NCBI GenBank assembly: GCA_005881495.1
Contig: VBHI01000385.1
Span: 1 to 7,573 of the forward strand
Reading direction: 5' to 3'
From: Chloroflexota bacterium
GTDB taxonomy: Bacteria; Chloroflexota; Ktedonobacteria; Ktedonobacterales; Ktedonobacteraceae
DNA length: 7,573 nucleotides
The position numbers were made by a program, and so were the translations under genes. The stretch's first letter is position 1. The number at the start of each line of letters is the position of its first letter. Of this stretch, positions 6,792-7,573 are shown in pieces. The notes under the pieces were generated by a model that was not told the origin of the DNA, ran no database searches, and was given only the letters and a program-made list of their open reading frames with translations.

Positions 6792-7121
6792 ATGCTCATC
6801 GTCAACGATGAACAACTCCGATCTGTAGGGATTAAGAGTCTCTCGAAGCGGTGCCCGTACTGTTCTAAAGCCTTAGCTGCCTATCCCCTCATTCTCTCAG
6901 ATGATGTTGGCCTTTTTGTCTACCATGCTGCCTGCGCCGCCGCGCTCGCCACCGAGATCCTGGTCGATCTCTACACGTTCTTCAGCCCGCCTGCCCCCTA
7001 CCACCAGCTCTTTGTTCTCACGCCATCTGGCGCAGTTCCTACTCCTGAGACAGAACACCATCTGGCACGTGAAAGGGACAGGTGGGCGCATCGCGCACCA
7101 GTGGCATCGCAAAAGGAGTGA
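6792..7121 (+). CDS. Small hypothetical protein with a CxxC-HxxC zinc-site pattern
   Basis: This is a 109-residue product that I do not recognise. The start is well supported: AGGAGG at 6777-6782 lies 9 bases before ATG 6792. Cys21 and Cys24 (CPYC) and His45 and Cys48 (HAAC) make a CxxC-x20-HxxC pattern typical of a small zinc finger or ribbon. The stretch around residues 39-65 is hydrophobic (VGLFVYHAACAAALATEILVDLY), probably packing around the metal site rather than a clean membrane helix. The C-terminal 30 residues are polar and charged. It is immediately followed by the next small gene, whose ribosome binding site is formed by its last codons, so the two are translationally coupled. It may be a transposon passenger. 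A role in nucleic-acid or protein binding is a guess from the zinc pattern. Confidence 0.65.
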   Translation: MLIVNDEQLRSVGIKSLSKRCPYCSKALAAYPLILSDDVGLFVYHAACAAALATEILVDLYTFFSPPAPYHQLFVLTPSGAVPTPETEHHLARERDRWAHRAPVASQKE

Positions 7122-7124
7122 CAC

Positions 7125-7331
7125 ATGCAATCAACGAATATCCGCCAGATCAAGGCGGCCCTGGTGGAGCAAGCCTTCCTCGGCACGGCGCAGGTGAGTT
7201 GTCCCATGGGGCCGGTGGTCGCGGTCAGAAGGAGAAAAGGGCAACTGCTGGTGATGATCCGTGGGTGGGGCCGCTGGTACCCCGTGGAGAGTGTGCGCAT
7301 TGAACGGATGGTGGTGAGCTCTTCCCGTTAA
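7125..7331 (+). CDS. Small basic hypothetical protein
   Basis: This is a 68-residue product of unknown function. AAAAGGAG at the end of the preceding gene lies just before ATG 7125; only 3 bases separate that gene's stop (7119-7121) from this start. The first 20 residues look helical (IRQIKAALVEQAFL). The rest alternates hydrophobic and basic or glycine residues (VVAVRRRKGQLLVMIRGWGRWYPVESVRIERM), a pattern expected of a small beta-barrel (SH3-like) fold. There is no signal peptide or membrane segment. Pairing with the upstream CxxC-HxxC gene suggests a two-gene cassette acting together; what it does is not visible. Confidence 0.6.
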   Translation: MQSTNIRQIKAALVEQAFLGTAQVSCPMGPVVAVRRRKGQLLVMIRGWGRWYPVESVRIERMVVSSSR

Positions 7332-7338
7332 CCGAAAA

Positions 7339-7363
7339 CCTTGCCATGCGCTCCGCAGCAAGG
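7339..7363. terminator. Stem-loop just after the small gene pair
   Basis: CCTTGC (7339-7344) pairs with GCAAGG (7358-7363), and TGCG (7347-7350) pairs with CGCA (7354-7357) around a CTC loop, with CA bulged. It begins 8 bases after the stop codon of the preceding gene. No T-run follows on the + strand, so it is not a classical intrinsic terminator in that direction; on the - strand it is followed by TTTT. It may mark the end of the transcript. Confidence 0.4.
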
Positions 7364-7573
7364 CCTGCGAGGATGTGCCCGTCTCGTTGAGCAAGCAGGT
7401 AGCAGCGCTTTGTGGGATATGGCACCGATGTGTGTAGTTTGTCAAGAGGGAAAAAACTTGCCTTTTTTTTGCCCATCAATCAGGCTTGAAGACCAAAAAC
7501 CGCGCAAGCTGACCTGGGTCAAGGCAGCGGAGCCAAGCGGACACCCGCGAGTCTTGACCTTGAGAGCCGTAGG
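7364..7573. other. Right flank without a recognisable gene
   Basis: Apart from the candidate right repeat, this stretch shows no convincing coding sequence on either strand. It contains a small inverted repeat, TGACC and GGTCA around TG (7511-7522), and a purine-rich end. If the transposon ends at 7494, the last 79 bases are flanking DNA. Confidence 0.4.
7457..7494 (-). repeat. Candidate degenerate right inverted repeat of the Tn3-family element
   Basis: The reverse complement matches the left repeat (3083-3120) at 22 of 38 positions without gaps, sharing the GG outer start and the AAG inner end around an A-rich block. Part of the match is the low-complexity A/T run at 7463-7470. That run also belongs to a possible hairpin: GGGAAAAAA (7448-7456) against the T run and CCC (7472-7474). 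Identity as a transposon end is therefore weak. Confidence 0.3.

Larger units (their letters stand above)
3083..7494. mobile_element. Decayed Tn3-family transposon (right boundary tentative)
   Basis: The element contains a left inverted repeat, a leftward tnpA pseudogene, a divergent tyrosine recombinase fragment, a repeat-rich intergenic region between them, and two small downstream genes that may be passengers. The left end is well supported by the repeat and by tnpA orientation. The right end at 7494 rests on a weaker 38-base match (22 of 38) to the left repeat in inverse orientation. The flanking pentamers AAAGA (3078-3082) and AAAAA (7495-7499) are one mismatch away from a 5-base target duplication. 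The true right end may instead lie beyond the window. With tnpA broken and the recombinase truncated, the element could move only with helper proteins. Confidence 0.55.

Noticed and set aside
7377..7394. Partial similarity of this stretch to tnpA around 4068-4086 (GCCCGTCTC...GTTGAGCA)
   Set aside because: Only 17 bases match with a 2-base gap and the flanks diverge, so a duplicated tnpA fragment is not supported.
7225..7479. An 84-codon - strand open frame
   Set aside because: It overlaps the small + strand gene, spans a hairpin and an A/T run, and has no ribosome binding site or domain that I can recognise.
1..7573. CRISPR array, tRNA or rRNA genes
   Set aside because: No regularly spaced repeats, cloverleaf-like sequence or conserved rRNA segments were seen.

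Overview
The window reads as bacterial accessory DNA. A cluster of sugar-acid or polyol oxidoreductase genes on the + strand is followed by a decayed Tn3-family transposon with two small unknown genes. The host cannot be named from sequence alone. Moderately GC-rich genes, strong Shine-Dalgarno sites, a KduD-like and a GarR-like enzyme and a Tn4430-sized TnpA would suit a soil heterotroph such as a Ktedonobacteria-type Chloroflexota, but that is a low-confidence guess.

Positions 1-3091 hold four consecutive + strand oxidoreductase genes: (1) the C-terminal 197 residues of a D-2-hydroxyacid dehydrogenase, cut by the window edge; (2) an NAD-type short-chain dehydrogenase (SDR) whose last part is scrambled by a deletion plus frame change near 1323; (3) an intact 253-residue SDR closely resembling KduD; (4) a 306-residue beta-hydroxyacid dehydrogenase resembling tartronate semialdehyde reductase (GarR/GlxR). 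Gaps are 19-40 bases and each gene has its own ribosome binding site, so they look like one operon for oxidising and reducing sugar-acid intermediates.

A sequence resembling the Tn3 terminal inverted repeat lies at 3083-3120, and it supplies the stop codon of the garR-like gene. To its right a Tn3-family transposase gene runs leftward (6246 to 3287). It keeps the D-D-E catalytic residues and the family's full length (986 residues after correction) but is split by three single-base indels. It is divergent from a tyrosine recombinase fragment (6497-6778) that has only the N-terminal core-binding homology. The 250 bases between them carry repeated CAGGAAT motifs, a hairpin-like inverted repeat and a promoter-like site, and are a candidate resolution site.

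Downstream, 6792-7331 holds a tight pair of small genes. One encodes a protein with a CxxC-HxxC zinc-site pattern, the other a small basic protein. Neither is recognised. A possible degenerate right end of the transposon lies at 7457-7494, which would make the element about 4.4 kb with these two genes as passengers. That right end is tentative. The last ~80 bases hold no recognisable gene.
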